Part shown: piece by piece, positions 1 through 9,910 of the stretch
How positions within the stretch are numbered: the stretch's first letter is position 1
How the letters are laid out: the number at the start of each line of letters is the position of its first letter
DNA from: Novosphingobium sp. PhB57
GTDB taxonomy: Bacteria > Pseudomonadota > Alphaproteobacteria > Sphingomonadales > Sphingomonadaceae
Reading direction: 5' to 3'
Length of the DNA: 64,000 nt
Assembly (NCBI RefSeq): GCF_004342985.1
Contig: NZ_SMBO01000001.1
Span: forward strand, 744,001-808,000
Notes under the pieces: model-generated
Databases searched by the model: none
What the model was told of the DNA's origin: nothing
What the model saw: only the letters and a program-made list of their open reading frames with translations
Made by a program: the position numbers and the translations under genes

Positions 1-2016
1 CTCAGGCGCGGGAGAAGCGGCATCGCGCACGATCGGCTGTGCCGGATCCTGCGGAGCGTCGTCGCCCTGGAGCTTGCGGTTTTCCTCCTCGGCCGAAACG
101 GCGGGAGCACCTACGCCATATTGCGCGGAGTAAGTGCGGTAGCGCGCCTCGAGCCGCTCCTTGGGCGTGCCGCCCCACTTCTTCTCCAGTTCGGTCAGGA
201 CATCCATGCCCTTCTGCTTGTCGAAGACGTACGTCAGCACGTCGCGGGCGATGGGATAGGCCGATCCGGAACCGCCGCCGTGCTCCACCACGACCGAACA
301 GGCAAAGCGCGGATTGTCGAACGGCGCGAAGCAGATGAAGTGGCCGTGGTCGCGATGCTTCCAGAGGCCGCCTTTGCCGCTGCCGACGTTGAGGCCGACG
401 ACTTGCGCCGTACCGGTCTTGCCGGCGAGCTTGATATCCGGGAACGGCAGGCGTGCGTGAGGCGCGGAGCCCGGGCCATTGGCAACATCGGACATGGCCT
501 GCCGCACATAAGCAAGGTGATCGTCGGGAATGCCGAGCGAGGGCGCGACTTCCTGCTCGTGCCCGTGAACCAGGCGCGGCATGATGATCCTGCCGCTGGC
601 CAGACGGGAAGCCTGGATCACCTGTTGCAGCGGATTGACCAGGAAGTAGCCCTGACCGATCGTGGCATTGACCGTATCGAAGGTCTGCCATTCCTTGCCG
701 TATTTCTTCAGCTTCCAGGCCGGGTTCGGCACCGTGCCGTAGGACTGGCCCGAGACCGGCAGCGGGAAGTCATGGCCAAGGCCGAGCCGGCCGGCCATCG
801 CCGCGATCGGGTCCATGCCGATTCGCTGGGCGAAGTGATAGAAATAGACGTCGCAGCTCTGGTAGATGCCCTTGGCCATGTTGACCTGGCCGTGACCGCG
901 GTGGTTCCAGCAGTGGAACACGCGGTTGCCCACGCGCAGACCGCCGCCGCAGAACACCGATTCGTTAGGGTCCAGCCCGGCTTCCATGAAGGACAGCGCG
1001 ACCATCGGCTTGACGGTCGAGCCCGGCGGATAGAGCCCGCGCAGCACTTTGTTGCGCAGCGGCACATGGTCGTCGTCCGACAGCATCTTCCATTCGAGAC
1101 GGCCGATACCATCGGAAAAGCTGTTGGGGTCGAAGCTGGGCATCGAGCACATCGCGAGGATGTCGCCGGTCTGGCAGTCCATCACTACGACGGCCGCCGA
1201 TTCGGGGCCGATTCGCCGGGAGGCGTAGTCCTGAATGTCGGCGTCGATGGTGAGCTTCAGCGTCTTGCCGGGAACGTCCTCGCGCGTGTCGAGATCGCGC
1301 ACGATCCGGCCCGAAGCGGTGACTTCGACACGGCGGGCGCCGGGTTTGCCGCGCAAGTCCTTCTCGTAGAACTTCTCGAGCGCGTCCTTGCCCACTTTGT
1401 AGCCCGGCGTGATCAGAACCGGGTCACGGTCCTTTTCATACTCTTCCGCCGAGGCGGGGCCGACATAGCCGATCAAGTGCCCAACCGAAGGACCCTGCGG
1501 GTAGAACCGCGAGAAACCGCGCTGGGTGACGACGCCCGGAAGGTCGGGCAAACGCACGCTGACAGCCGCGAACGTATCCCAGTCGAGACCGCTGGCGACT
1601 TCGACCGGCGCGAATCGCCGGGCGCGTTCCAGCTTGTCCTCCAGGTCCTGCATCGCGATCGGCGTCAGGTTGAGCAGTTTGCCCAGCGTCTGGATCGTGT
1701 GCGGCGCGTCCTGAACGCGTTCCGGAATGAGGTCGACACGGAAGTCCGCGCGGTTCGAAGCCAGCGGCGTGCCGTGGCGATCGAGTATCCAGCCGCGGCG
1801 AGGCGGTATCAGCGACAGGTTGACGCGGTTACTCTCGGCCTGAAGCTCGTATTTCGCGTTCTGGGCAATCGCCAGATAGCCGAGGCGAGCCGCCAGCAGC
1901 ACGCCGACGCCGCCCTGGATCGATCCCAGAACGATGCTGCGCCGGTCGAAACTGTTTCGAAGCGTGCCCGCGCTGACGTGGCGTTGCGGAAAGAAGCGCT
2001 TGAAGCTGATCTTCAT
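1..2016 (-). CDS. mrdA: Penicillin-binding protein 2 (peptidoglycan transpeptidase), 3' end outside window
   Basis: Elongation-specific D,D-transpeptidase that cross-links peptidoglycan in the elongasome. 672 codons are visible without a stop, close to full family length. A short cytoplasmic N-terminus and one membrane anchor (about residues 27-50) precede the dimerisation domain and the transpeptidase domain. Catalytic S333 lies in the STVK box (SxxK) and K533 in the KTG box (AGKTGTAQV). The ATG overlaps the mreD stop by 4 bases (ATGA), implying translational coupling. rodA is the expected next gene beyond the left edge. The C-terminus is Pro/Ala-rich. Identity is secure; only the end is missing. 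Confidence 0.95.
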   Translation of the reverse strand, partial: MKISFKRFFPQRHVSAGTLRNSFDRRSIVLGSIQGGVGVLLAARLGYLAIAQNAKYELQAESNRVNLSLIPPRRGWILDRHGTPLASNRADFRVDLIPERVQDAPHTIQTLGKLLNLTPIAMQDLEDKLERARRFAPVEVASGLDWDTFAAVSVRLPDLPGVVTQRGFSRFYPQGPSVGHLIGYVGPASAEEYEKDRDPVLITPGYKVGKDALEKFYEKDLRGKPGARRVEVTASGRIVRDLDTREDVPGKTLKLTIDADIQDYASRRIGPESAAVVVMDCQTGDILAMCSMPSFDPNSFSDGIGRLEWKMLSDDDHVPLRNKVLRGLYPPGSTVKPMVALSFMEAGLDPNESVFCGGGLRVGNRVFHCWNHRGHGQVNMAKGIYQSCDVYFYHFAQRIGMDPIAAMAGRLGLGHDFPLPVSGQSYGTVPNPAWKLKKYGKEWQTFDTVNATIGQGYFLVNPLQQVIQASRLASGRIIMPRLVHGHEQEVAPSLGIPDDHLAYVRQAMSDVANGPGSAPHARLPFPDIKLAGKTGTAQVVGLNVGSGKGGLWKHRDHGHFICFAPFDNPRFACSVVVEHGGGSGSAYPIARDVLTYVFDKQKGMDVLTELEKKWGGTPKERLEARYRTYSAQYGVGAPAVSAEEENRKLQGDDAPQDPAQPIVRDAASPAPE

Positions 2017-2561
2017 CGCAGGAGCACGATCGGCGCGAGCCGGATCCGATCGAACATGGCAACGACTCGACCGACGAGCGGATAGGAAAGCACAGAGATA
2101 ACGACCTGCGGCACGATGACACGAATGGGAGACGACGCGCCCGCGATGTTCGCGAAGGCGAGGCAGAGGAATATATAGGCGACGATCAGGCCCATGGCCA
2201 TGAGCCATTCGGTCACGAAATTGCGCCAGGGAAGGCGCAGTTCCACGATCTCGAGAACGATCGCGGTGACCGACCAGAGCAGAACCGCGCAGCCGAAGGG
2301 CTGGCCGGAGAACAGATCGTCGAACAGGCCGAGCGGCAGGCCGGCCCAGATCGGCAGAAGGCCGGGGCGCAATTGCCGCCAGCCGAGGTAGATCAGGAAG
2401 CCGAGCGGCGGCATGACCGGCGCCGAGGCGATCAGGAACCAGCCCGGCACCACCGAACCCAGCATGATCGTCAGCCAGGGGAATCCCCTGGCGAGAATCC
2501 GCGAAGGCGCATGGTTGATGCGCTGCCGGGAGGTGGAGCGGGAGGCGCTGCGCTGGAACAT
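2013..2561 (-). CDS. mreD: Rod shape-determining protein MreD
   Basis: Small inner-membrane protein of the elongasome linking MreC to the wall synthases. The 182 residues are mostly hydrophobic, with about five predicted membrane spans, including segments around residues 30-60, 75-110 and 120-145. It fits the family by size, hydrophobicity and position between mreC and mrdA. Its ATG shares one base with the mreC stop (TGATG) and its stop overlaps the mrdA start, so the genes form one tightly coupled operon. Sequence conservation in MreD is low, so the call leans on context. Confidence 0.88.
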   Translation of the reverse strand: MFQRSASRSTSRQRINHAPSRILARGFPWLTIMLGSVVPGWFLIASAPVMPPLGFLIYLGWRQLRPGLLPIWAGLPLGLFDDLFSGQPFGCAVLLWSVTAIVLEIVELRLPWRNFVTEWLMAMGLIVAYIFLCLAFANIAGASSPIRVIVPQVVISVLSYPLVGRVVAMFDRIRLAPIVLLR

Positions 2562-3448
2562 CAGCGTTTCTTGACCGTACCGTCGTTTGCCGGGGGAGGG
2601 GGCGCGGGGGGCGCCCAGCTCTTTTCGACCATCACGTAATCGGTGTCCGAGGGATTGCTCAAGACGCGGGCGATGGCGCCGTCGCGGATCAGGTCGGTCA
2701 CGATCGCCATGGGCGTGCCGGGGCGGTAAAGGCCGCCCGAGCCCGAGGTTACCAGCACATCGCCCTTCTTGAGCGGGTTGATGCCCAGGTTGATGAGGCG
2801 GATGCGCAAGGTGCCGTCGCCGTTGCCTTGCGCGAAGGCCGGTACGCCGTCGGCTGCGCGGCGGACCGGCACGACGCTTTCACTGTCGGTAACCAACAGG
2901 ACTCGCGCGCTCGACGAGCCGACTTCCAGCACGCGGCCGACGAGGCCCATCTGCGAGCGCACCGGCATGCCGGAGGTCACATTGCGGTCGCGCCCCGCGC
3001 CGAGCGTGGCGTAGCGGCGCGAACTGGCGCTGGTGGAGGCCGTGAGCCGGGCATAAGTGACCGCGCCGCCGTCCTGCTCGGACAGCCCCATCAGGTCCTT
3101 CAGCCGCTTGTTCTCCGCCATCGCCGCCTTTGCTTCCACAAGGCGCACTTTGGCTTCACCGAGTTCACGCTCGACGCGCGCGTGTTCGCTTCCGGAATGG
3201 AAGAATCCGGAGAGGTTGGCCCAGGCATCGCGTCCGAGATCGCGTCCACCGGCGGAGACTTGCGCGGCCGGTTCGGTCGCGTCGTCCGCCAATCCGCGGA
3301 GGGTGGAGAAGAATTCCGGATTGACGAGCGAGATCACGACGAGCGCCAGTCCGACCACGGCGCCAAGCACGCCTGCGGTGTAACTGAGGAACGTGGTGTA
3401 TTGCGCCCGACGCGAATAGCTGGAGCGCCTGTTTACGGGCGGCGCCAT
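2561..3448 (-). CDS. mreC: Rod shape-determining protein MreC
   Basis: Periplasmic, membrane-anchored scaffold that activates PBP2/RodA. It has 295 residues: a basic N-terminal tail, one transmembrane helix (about 20-45), a coiled-coil stretch (about 90-120) and the beta-rich MreC domain (about 125-275). The C-terminus is Pro-rich. An AAGGAG ribosome site lies about 12-16 bases before the ATG at 3448. An earlier ATG at about 3457 is in another frame and was rejected. mreB ends 132 bases upstream, so the gene is probably cotranscribed with it. Confidence 0.94.
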   Translation of the reverse strand: MAPPVNRRSSYSRRAQYTTFLSYTAGVLGAVVGLALVVISLVNPEFFSTLRGLADDATEPAAQVSAGGRDLGRDAWANLSGFFHSGSEHARVERELGEAKVRLVEAKAAMAENKRLKDLMGLSEQDGGAVTYARLTASTSASSRRYATLGAGRDRNVTSGMPVRSQMGLVGRVLEVGSSSARVLLVTDSESVVPVRRAADGVPAFAQGNGDGTLRIRLINLGINPLKKGDVLVTSGSGGLYRPGTPMAIVTDLIRDGAIARVLSNPSDTDYVMVEKSWAPPAPPPPANDGTVKKR

Positions 3449-3539
3449 GCGCCATGCACTCCTTCGTAGGGGCGGCGCCGTCCTTGGACTGCCGCGCGGC
3501 CGTCAATAATGCCGACGACGAGGCCGCCGGGAATCGGAC

Positions 3540-3571
3540 GGAGCGGCGGTGCCATGGGCACCGGCCGCTCC
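3540..3571 (-). other. Strong hairpin in the mreB-mreC spacer
   Basis: An inverted repeat (GGAGCGG..GGTGCC, three-base loop, GGCACC..CCGCTCC) sits just after the mreB stop. On the minus (coding) strand it is not followed by a T-run, so it is not a standard terminator. It may be an RNA-processing or attenuation structure setting the mreB to mreCD ratio. Structure is seen; function is inferred. Confidence 0.4.
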
Positions 3572-3580
3572 GCGCGAAAT

Positions 3581-4934
<1,354 letters not shown>

Positions 4935-6770
4935 ATGCCCACGATCCGCCGTCTTCCCGAACATCTCGTCAACCGCATAGCGGCCGGCGAAGTGGTGGAA
5001 AGGCCCGCGTCCGCGCTGAAGGAGTTGGTGGAGAACGCGATCGACGCCGGCTCCACCCAGATCACCGTGCGCTTGTCCGCCGGCGGCCTGGACCTCATTG
5101 AAGTGACTGATGACGGCTGCGGCATGGTGCCGGACCAGATCGCCCTGGCGCTGGAACGCCACGCCACTTCCAAGTTGCCGGACGAGCATATCGAGCTGGT
5201 GGCGACGCTGGGCTTTCGGGGAGAGGCGCTGCCGTCGATCGGATCCGTCGCGCGGCTGACCATAGAAAGCCGCCCGCACGAATCGGAAGAGGGCTGGAAG
5301 CGCGTCGTCGATCACGGGATCGTGACGGTGGACAGCCCCGCCGCGCTGCCGCCGGGAACGCGGATACGGGTGGAGGATCTCTTCGGCAAAGTCCCGGCCC
5401 GGCGCAAGTTCCTGCGTTCGGCGCGCTCGGAATATGCGGCTTGCCAGGATGTGGTGCGCCGTCTGGCCATGGCCCGGCCGGACATCGGCTTCGTCCTGGA
5501 GCATGACGGCCGCCGGGCGATTGCCGTGCAGCCGCGCGAAGAGCTGGCTTCTCGCGTGGCCCGGCTCGTGGCACGCGAACTGGCGGACGACGGCGTGCTG
5601 ATCGATGCTGAGCGCGGGTCGGCACGGCTCACCGGCGTCGCCGGTCTTCCCACTTACAATCGCGGTGTCGCCGATCATCAATACCTGTTCGTCAATGGCC
5701 GGCCAGTGAAGGATCGCCTGCTGGTGGGAGCCGTGCGCGGCGCCTATTCCGACATGCTGGCGCGGGATCGCCATGCCGTGCTGGCGCTGTTCCTCGACAT
5801 TCCGCCAGAGGAAGTGGACGTCAACGTCCATCCCGCCAAGACGGAAGTGCGGTTTCGCGATCCTGCGTTCATCCGCGGTTTTCTGGTCGGCGCCTTGCGT
5901 CATGCCCTCGAATCGTCCGGTCAGCGGAGCGCGCAACCGGCCTCCGCGGCGGCCATGGGCATGTGGCAGGTGGAGCCGGTTGCCGCTCCTGCACCTTCGC
6001 TCGGTTCGCTGTTTGCCCGGGAGTACGCTCCCTCTTCCTCGTCGTCGCCCGCCCGTTCGGAGTTTCGACCGGCAGCGGACCGGGTTTCCGAAACCGGGGC
6101 CGCATGGCGCTCTTACGAGGAGCAGGTCATGGCGCAGCCTTCCGGGCGCGCCGAGCCTGCGTCCGAGGCTGCCGATGAGGCTTTGAAGTATCCGCTCGGC
6201 GTGGCCCGCGGCCAGGTCGCGGAGACTTACATCGTGGCGGAGGCGGCCGATGGCCTGGTCATCGTCGATCAGCATGCCGCGCATGAGCGGCTCGTGCTGG
6301 AGCGGCTCAAGGCGGCCGGCGCGGAAGATGCGATGTCTCGCTCCCAGGCGCTTCTGCTTCCGGAAGTCGTGGAACTGGGAGAGGCCGCCTGCGATGCGCT
6401 GGAAGAGAAGATCGCCGACCTGGCGCAATTCGGCCTCGCGCTCGAACGGTTCGGGCCGGGTGCCATGCTGGTGCGCGCGGTGCCGTCCGTCCTGGGCAAA
6501 TCCGATGTCCACGCGCTCGTGCGCGACGTGGCCGACGATCTTGCGAAAAACGGAGACGCCCTGCTTCTGGGTGAGAAGCTGGAGCTGGTGCTGGCGACAA
6601 TGGCCTGCCACGGCTCGGTCCGGGCCGGTCGCTCGCTCTCGGTCGCGGAAATGAATGCCCTGTTGCGGGAAATGGAGCGCACGCCGCGCTCGGGCCAATG
6701 CAACCATGGACGCCCGACGTGGGTTAAACTGGCTCATCAGGATATCGAAAAACTGTTCGGGCGAAAATGA
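4935..6770 (+). CDS. mutL: DNA mismatch repair protein MutL (endonuclease type)
   Basis: Couples MutS mismatch recognition to strand incision. The N-terminal GHKL ATPase shows E30/N34/D37 (ENAIDAG), DDGCGM at 59-64 and GFRGEAL at 93-99. A Pro/Ser-rich linker follows (about 325-405), then the C-terminal dimerisation domain. That domain carries the metal-binding endonuclease signature DQHA-x2-E-x4-E (DQHAAHERLVLE), plus MACHGS and QCNHGRPT. MutL is therefore expected to nick DNA itself, as in most bacteria lacking MutH. 611 residues. Its stop overlaps the next gene. Confidence 0.97.
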   Translation: MPTIRRLPEHLVNRIAAGEVVERPASALKELVENAIDAGSTQITVRLSAGGLDLIEVTDDGCGMVPDQIALALERHATSKLPDEHIELVATLGFRGEALPSIGSVARLTIESRPHESEEGWKRVVDHGIVTVDSPAALPPGTRIRVEDLFGKVPARRKFLRSARSEYAACQDVVRRLAMARPDIGFVLEHDGRRAIAVQPREELASRVARLVARELADDGVLIDAERGSARLTGVAGLPTYNRGVADHQYLFVNGRPVKDRLLVGAVRGAYSDMLARDRHAVLALFLDIPPEEVDVNVHPAKTEVRFRDPAFIRGFLVGALRHALESSGQRSAQPASAAAMGMWQVEPVAAPAPSLGSLFAREYAPSSSSSPARSEFRPAADRVSETGAAWRSYEEQVMAQPSGRAEPASEAADEALKYPLGVARGQVAETYIVAEAADGLVIVDQHAAHERLVLERLKAAGAEDAMSRSQALLLPEVVELGEAACDALEEKIADLAQFGLALERFGPGAMLVRAVPSVLGKSDVHALVRDVADDLAKNGDALLLGEKLELVLATMACHGSVRAGRSLSVAEMNALLREMERTPRSGQCNHGRPTWVKLAHQDIEKLFGRK

Positions 6771-7261
6771 TGCGAAAACCGATCCTTGCGCTGGCTCCTT
6801 TCGTTCTGCTCTCAGCTTGCGGACAGGAAGATCCGCAGCGCGAGGCGGTAGAGAACGCGCACGACGTGGCCATGGTCGAGCGGATGAGCAAGGAGCCGTT
6901 CAAGCCGATCATTCCCCATGCCATCACCGAGATCGACATTGCGCGTTATGGGCTGGACAAGCCGGGATGCTCCTTCCGCAAGCCGGGCGAAAAGGACCCG
7001 ACCTTCATCGCCAATGCCGACGAGGGATTCCTGCGCGTCGCCGGGGACCTCAAGCGCTATGCCGCCAAAGTGGAAAGCGCGCAGTTGCCGGGCAACGCGC
7101 GCTCCACTTATGTCGGGCTGGCCAGTTGGGTCGACCTGGTGAGCCTGCCCGACAAGAGCGGCGGCTCGGATACCACCCATTGGCCGGCGAAGCTGATCTT
7201 GCACGATGCCCAGGAACGGGTCGCCTTCATGTCGGAAGGCGTGGTTACCTGCCACCGCTGA
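6767..7261 (+). CDS. Small putative lipoprotein of unknown function
   Basis: 164 residues with an N-terminal signal and lipobox (FVLLSAC, Cys at about residue 18), so probably a lipid-anchored periplasmic protein. The rest is soluble and alpha/beta-like, with two further cysteines (GLDKPGCSF and the C-terminal VTCHR). I recognise no family with a known function. The start ATGATG overlaps the mutL stop, so it is translationally coupled. It converges on the next gene with a 17-base 3' overlap. Confidence 0.8.
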   Translation: MMRKPILALAPFVLLSACGQEDPQREAVENAHDVAMVERMSKEPFKPIIPHAITEIDIARYGLDKPGCSFRKPGEKDPTFIANADEGFLRVAGDLKRYAAKVESAQLPGNARSTYVGLASWVDLVSLPDKSGGSDTTHWPAKLILHDAQERVAFMSEGVVTCHR

Positions 7262-8567
7262 GGGGAGCTTGGTCTCTGCCCGGCTTCGCCAGAGTGCCGC
7301 GGAATGGCGCGTCGTTGCCGTCGCCGTCGGCTGCCGGGGGCAGCTTCAGGAGGTCGCGCAGGAGCGGCGCGATGTCGACATTGTCGAACGGGGCCAACTT
7401 GCCCTTCGGCCTGAAGGCCGGTCCGGCGGCGATGAAGAGCGCGGCCATCTCGGGCGCGGCATTGTCATAGCCATGGGTTCCGCCGGTCGACGCCTTCTCC
7501 GGCGGCTTGGCTGCGATCTGCCAGCCGATTTCCGCCAGGCAGAAATACGGCGCGATGCGGGGGTTGCTGCCGTAATGGAAGCGCGCCGGGATGTCCTGCT
7601 TGCGCCAGCATGACATGTGTTCGTGCGGTTTCAGCAGCGCGGCGGCCAGCCTCTGTTCGTTGCCTTCGGTCGGTGTGATGCCCGCAAACGGGCCGGTATC
7701 GCCCAGCTTGTAGAGCGAAGGGTCGGCAACCGCATCGAGGGCGATGGTCCGTTCGCTGGAAATGGCGGCCATGCCGTGATCGGCCACGACGATCAGGTTG
7801 GCGGGCTGCCCAAGTTCGCGAAGGCCCGCAAGAAGGAGGCCGATATCGCCGTCGACATCGGCGATGGCCGCGTCGGTCTGGCTGTCGCCGGGTCCGTAGC
7901 GATGGCCCGCTGTATCGACCTGGTCGAAGTAGAGGGTCACCAGCTTCGGGCGTTTCGCTGCCGGGCGGCGCAACCAGTCGATCACGGCATCGACGCGCTG
8001 GACCGGCGATACCGCGCCGTTGAATTGCTGCCAGTCGCTCGGCCGGGTTCCGCCGCTGATCGTCTTGTGCGGCTCGGTCACCAAAGTGCCGCCCCAGGCG
8101 ACGTTCGATCCCGGCCAGAACATCGTTGCGGTTCGGATGCCGGACTTCTCGGCCGTCACCCAGATCGGTTCCGCCTCATCCCACCAGTAAGGTTCGTCGC
8201 TCGACATCGTGAACTTCTCGCCGGGATGAGCGGGATCCTCGAAGCCGTTGGCGATGATGCCGTTGCGGTCGGGCACTTTTCCGGTGGCGATGGCCCAGTG
8301 ATTGGGGAAAGTCTTGCTCGGGAACGAGGGGCGCATGGCCGCGCTGATGCCGCTGGCCGCCAGCGCCGAGAGATGCGGTGTAATCCCGCGGTCGAGATAA
8401 TCGGCCCTGAAACCGTCGATCGAGACGAGGATCACCACCGGCTCACGGACTTCCGCGGCGGGTTTGTCGGCAGGCCAAGTGCTGGCAGGTCGGGTGAGGG
8501 CAGGATCGGCGAGAACGGGGCCGGCCAGCAGGGCCAGCGCACCGAACAGGGGGACGAGTCTTTTCAT
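7245..8567 (-). CDS. Secreted nucleotide pyrophosphatase/phosphodiesterase family protein
   Basis: Alkaline-phosphatase superfamily enzyme of the NPP type, expected to hydrolyse phosphodiester or pyrophosphate bonds of nucleotides or lipids. The ATG at 8567 gives 440 residues with a cleavable signal (residues 1-20, ending PVLA). Metal and nucleophile motifs are in order: D51 (SIDGFRADYL), T86 (KTFPNHWAIATG), DQVDTAGH, VADHGMA and THGYDN. All six metal-ligand motifs look intact. An upstream frame extension was rejected because it would bury the signal peptide. The substrate cannot be told from sequence. Confidence 0.9.
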   Translation of the reverse strand: MKRLVPLFGALALLAGPVLADPALTRPASTWPADKPAAEVREPVVILVSIDGFRADYLDRGITPHLSALAASGISAAMRPSFPSKTFPNHWAIATGKVPDRNGIIANGFEDPAHPGEKFTMSSDEPYWWDEAEPIWVTAEKSGIRTATMFWPGSNVAWGGTLVTEPHKTISGGTRPSDWQQFNGAVSPVQRVDAVIDWLRRPAAKRPKLVTLYFDQVDTAGHRYGPGDSQTDAAIADVDGDIGLLLAGLRELGQPANLIVVADHGMAAISSERTIALDAVADPSLYKLGDTGPFAGITPTEGNEQRLAAALLKPHEHMSCWRKQDIPARFHYGSNPRIAPYFCLAEIGWQIAAKPPEKASTGGTHGYDNAAPEMAALFIAAGPAFRPKGKLAPFDNVDIAPLLRDLLKLPPAADGDGNDAPFRGTLAKPGRDQAPLSGGR

Positions 8568-8610
8568 GACGGCGCCACTAGCGCCGGGACCATGACAGGT
8601 CGATGTCGGC

Positions 8611-9390
8611 TCACGCCATCCCAGCCAGCATCCACAACGCCATGGCCACCATGAACAGGTTCTCCGTGAGCGAGACGAAGCCCAGCGGCACAGCACCCGA
8701 GCCGCCGACGCAGGCGCACTTCAAGGCACGCTTCTGAATATAGACCGCGTAGAATACCGAGGCGGCGCCGATGCCGCCGATCACGAGGCCGATCGGGATC
8801 GAGAGCCAGGGCAGGGCATGCGCCGTCATCAGCGCGCCTGCGGTCCATTCCAGCACGGGATAGGCGTAAGCGTAAGGCACGAAGCGCTTGGCCAGCAGGT
8901 CATAACCCAGGAACATCGTCGAAAACTGCTCGACATCCTGAAGCTTGAGCATCGCCAGCAGCATCATCGTCATTGAAACGAACCATTCGGCGCCGCGCAT
9001 GGTGAAAGGCGTGCCGAACGAAGCCCAACTCGCCGCCAGGGCGAGGCCGAGGCCAGTGGCGAAAACGGCCAGCACGGGGCGGTAGCTCTTCGCTTTCGGA
9101 TCGTGAACCTTCAGGCCGAAATGGGCGCGCAAATCGGTGTAGCCGCCGATCCGGGCGCCCCCGATGAAGGTCTGCGGCGTGGTGGCAACACCGTGCTGCG
9201 CCTTGAAGGCATCGACCTGCTCGCGCGTGGTCAGCCAGTGATCCTCGACCTCATAGCCGAGCTTTTCCAGCAGGTATTTCGATTTGAGACCCCAGGGACA
9301 AGTGTGCTTGTCCATGACCATGCGGAAGAGCGCGGCGCTCTTGTCTGACTGGCGGGATGCGGGGCTTTCGAGGGTCTGGTCTTGCGTCAT
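8611..9390 (-). CDS. Glutaredoxin-MauE fusion membrane protein
   Basis: 259 residues. The N-terminal glutaredoxin-like domain (about 20-95) has a monothiol CPWG site (C31) and the cis-Pro loop TPQTFIGG (P72). It is followed by four or five membrane spans of the MauE/DoxX-like type (about 105-255). A CAC pair at 225-227 lies near the membrane. The combination suggests thiol redox exchange across the inner membrane, for example reductant supply to periplasmic or metal-handling proteins; this is inference. It is transcribed from a mer-like promoter shared with the divergent MerR gene and has almost no 5' leader. Confidence 0.88.
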   Translation of the reverse strand: MTQDQTLESPASRQSDKSAALFRMVMDKHTCPWGLKSKYLLEKLGYEVEDHWLTTREQVDAFKAQHGVATTPQTFIGGARIGGYTDLRAHFGLKVHDPKAKSYRPVLAVFATGLGLALAASWASFGTPFTMRGAEWFVSMTMMLLAMLKLQDVEQFSTMFLGYDLLAKRFVPYAYAYPVLEWTAGALMTAHALPWLSIPIGLVIGGIGAASVFYAVYIQKRALKCACVGGSGAVPLGFVSLTENLFMVAMALWMLAGMA

Positions 9391-9398
9391 GCCGAGGC

Positions 9399-9429
9399 TT
9401 ATACCTTCCGTACCATGGTACGGAGTCAA
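9399..9429 (-). promoter_or_regulatory. MerR-type operator/promoter with 19-bp spacer
   Basis: On the minus strand: -35 TTGACT (9429-9424), exactly 19 bases, then -10 GTATAA (9404-9399). The spacer holds the perfect 18-bp palindrome TCCGTACCATGGTACGGA (9407-9424). This is the hallmark MerR-family layout, and the sequence closely resembles the Tn501/Tn21 mer operator core as I recall it. Transcription should start near 9392, only a few bases before the ATG at 9390. The same palindrome abuts the merR start codon, so autoregulation is likely. Confidence 0.85.
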
Positions 9430-9431
9430 GC

Positions 9432-9848
9432 ATGGCATTGACGATTTCGGAGCTGGCCCGTTCGAGCGGCGTCGGCGTGGAGACGGTTCGTTTCTACCAG
9501 CGCAAGGGCCTGCTCTTCGACCCGCGCCCGGCTGCGACCGGAGGCGCCAGGGGGCAGCGACATTATGGTGAGCTGGATGTGAAGCGTCTGCGCTTCATTC
9601 GTTCGGCCAAGGCGGCCGGCTTCATTCTCGACGAGATCGCCGAGCTGATCAGCCTCGACCATACCGGAGACCGGCCGCGCGCGCGGAAAATGGCGGAAGT
9701 GCGATTGGCGGAACTGGATCGGGAGATCGCGCAACTGGAAGCCGCGCGGCAGTCGTTGCGGCGATTGGCCCGCGAATGCGCCGGCTCGGACGATGGCCCT
9801 TGCCCAATCCTCGAAGCGTTCGAGGAACCGGCGTCTTCCCGGACCTGA
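9432..9848 (+). CDS. MerR-family transcriptional regulator
   Basis: 138 residues: winged helix-turn-helix (1-70, ISELARSSGVGVETVRFYQRKG), a long dimerisation helix (about 80-115), and a short C-terminal loop with C116 and C124 (ECAGSDDGPCPIL). It resembles mercury-type MerR, but the position equivalent to MerR Cys82 is Arg81, so the three-cysteine Hg(II) site is incomplete. The start at 9432 was chosen by alignment; an upstream frame would cover the operator. It is divergent from the glutaredoxin-MauE gene, its likely target. The inducer is unknown. Confidence 0.93.
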   Translation: MALTISELARSSGVGVETVRFYQRKGLLFDPRPAATGGARGQRHYGELDVKRLRFIRSAKAAGFILDEIAELISLDHTGDRPRARKMAEVRLAELDREIAQLEAARQSLRRLARECAGSDDGPCPILEAFEEPASSRT

Positions 9849-9910
9849 ACCGGGAGCGAAGGAACTGCCGGCGGTCCCGGATCGAGCCGGTGACCGCCGG
9901 TATCTCCGGA

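Noticed and set aside
121..2085. Long plus-strand open frame (over 650 codons) opposite mrdA
   Set aside because: It is the antisense of a clear PBP2 gene; the composition is biased by GC-rich codon positions and no domain is recognisable.
9391..9848. Mercury-resistance operon
   Set aside because: The operator is mer-like, but no merT, merP or merA gene is present and the regulator lacks the Cys82 equivalent.
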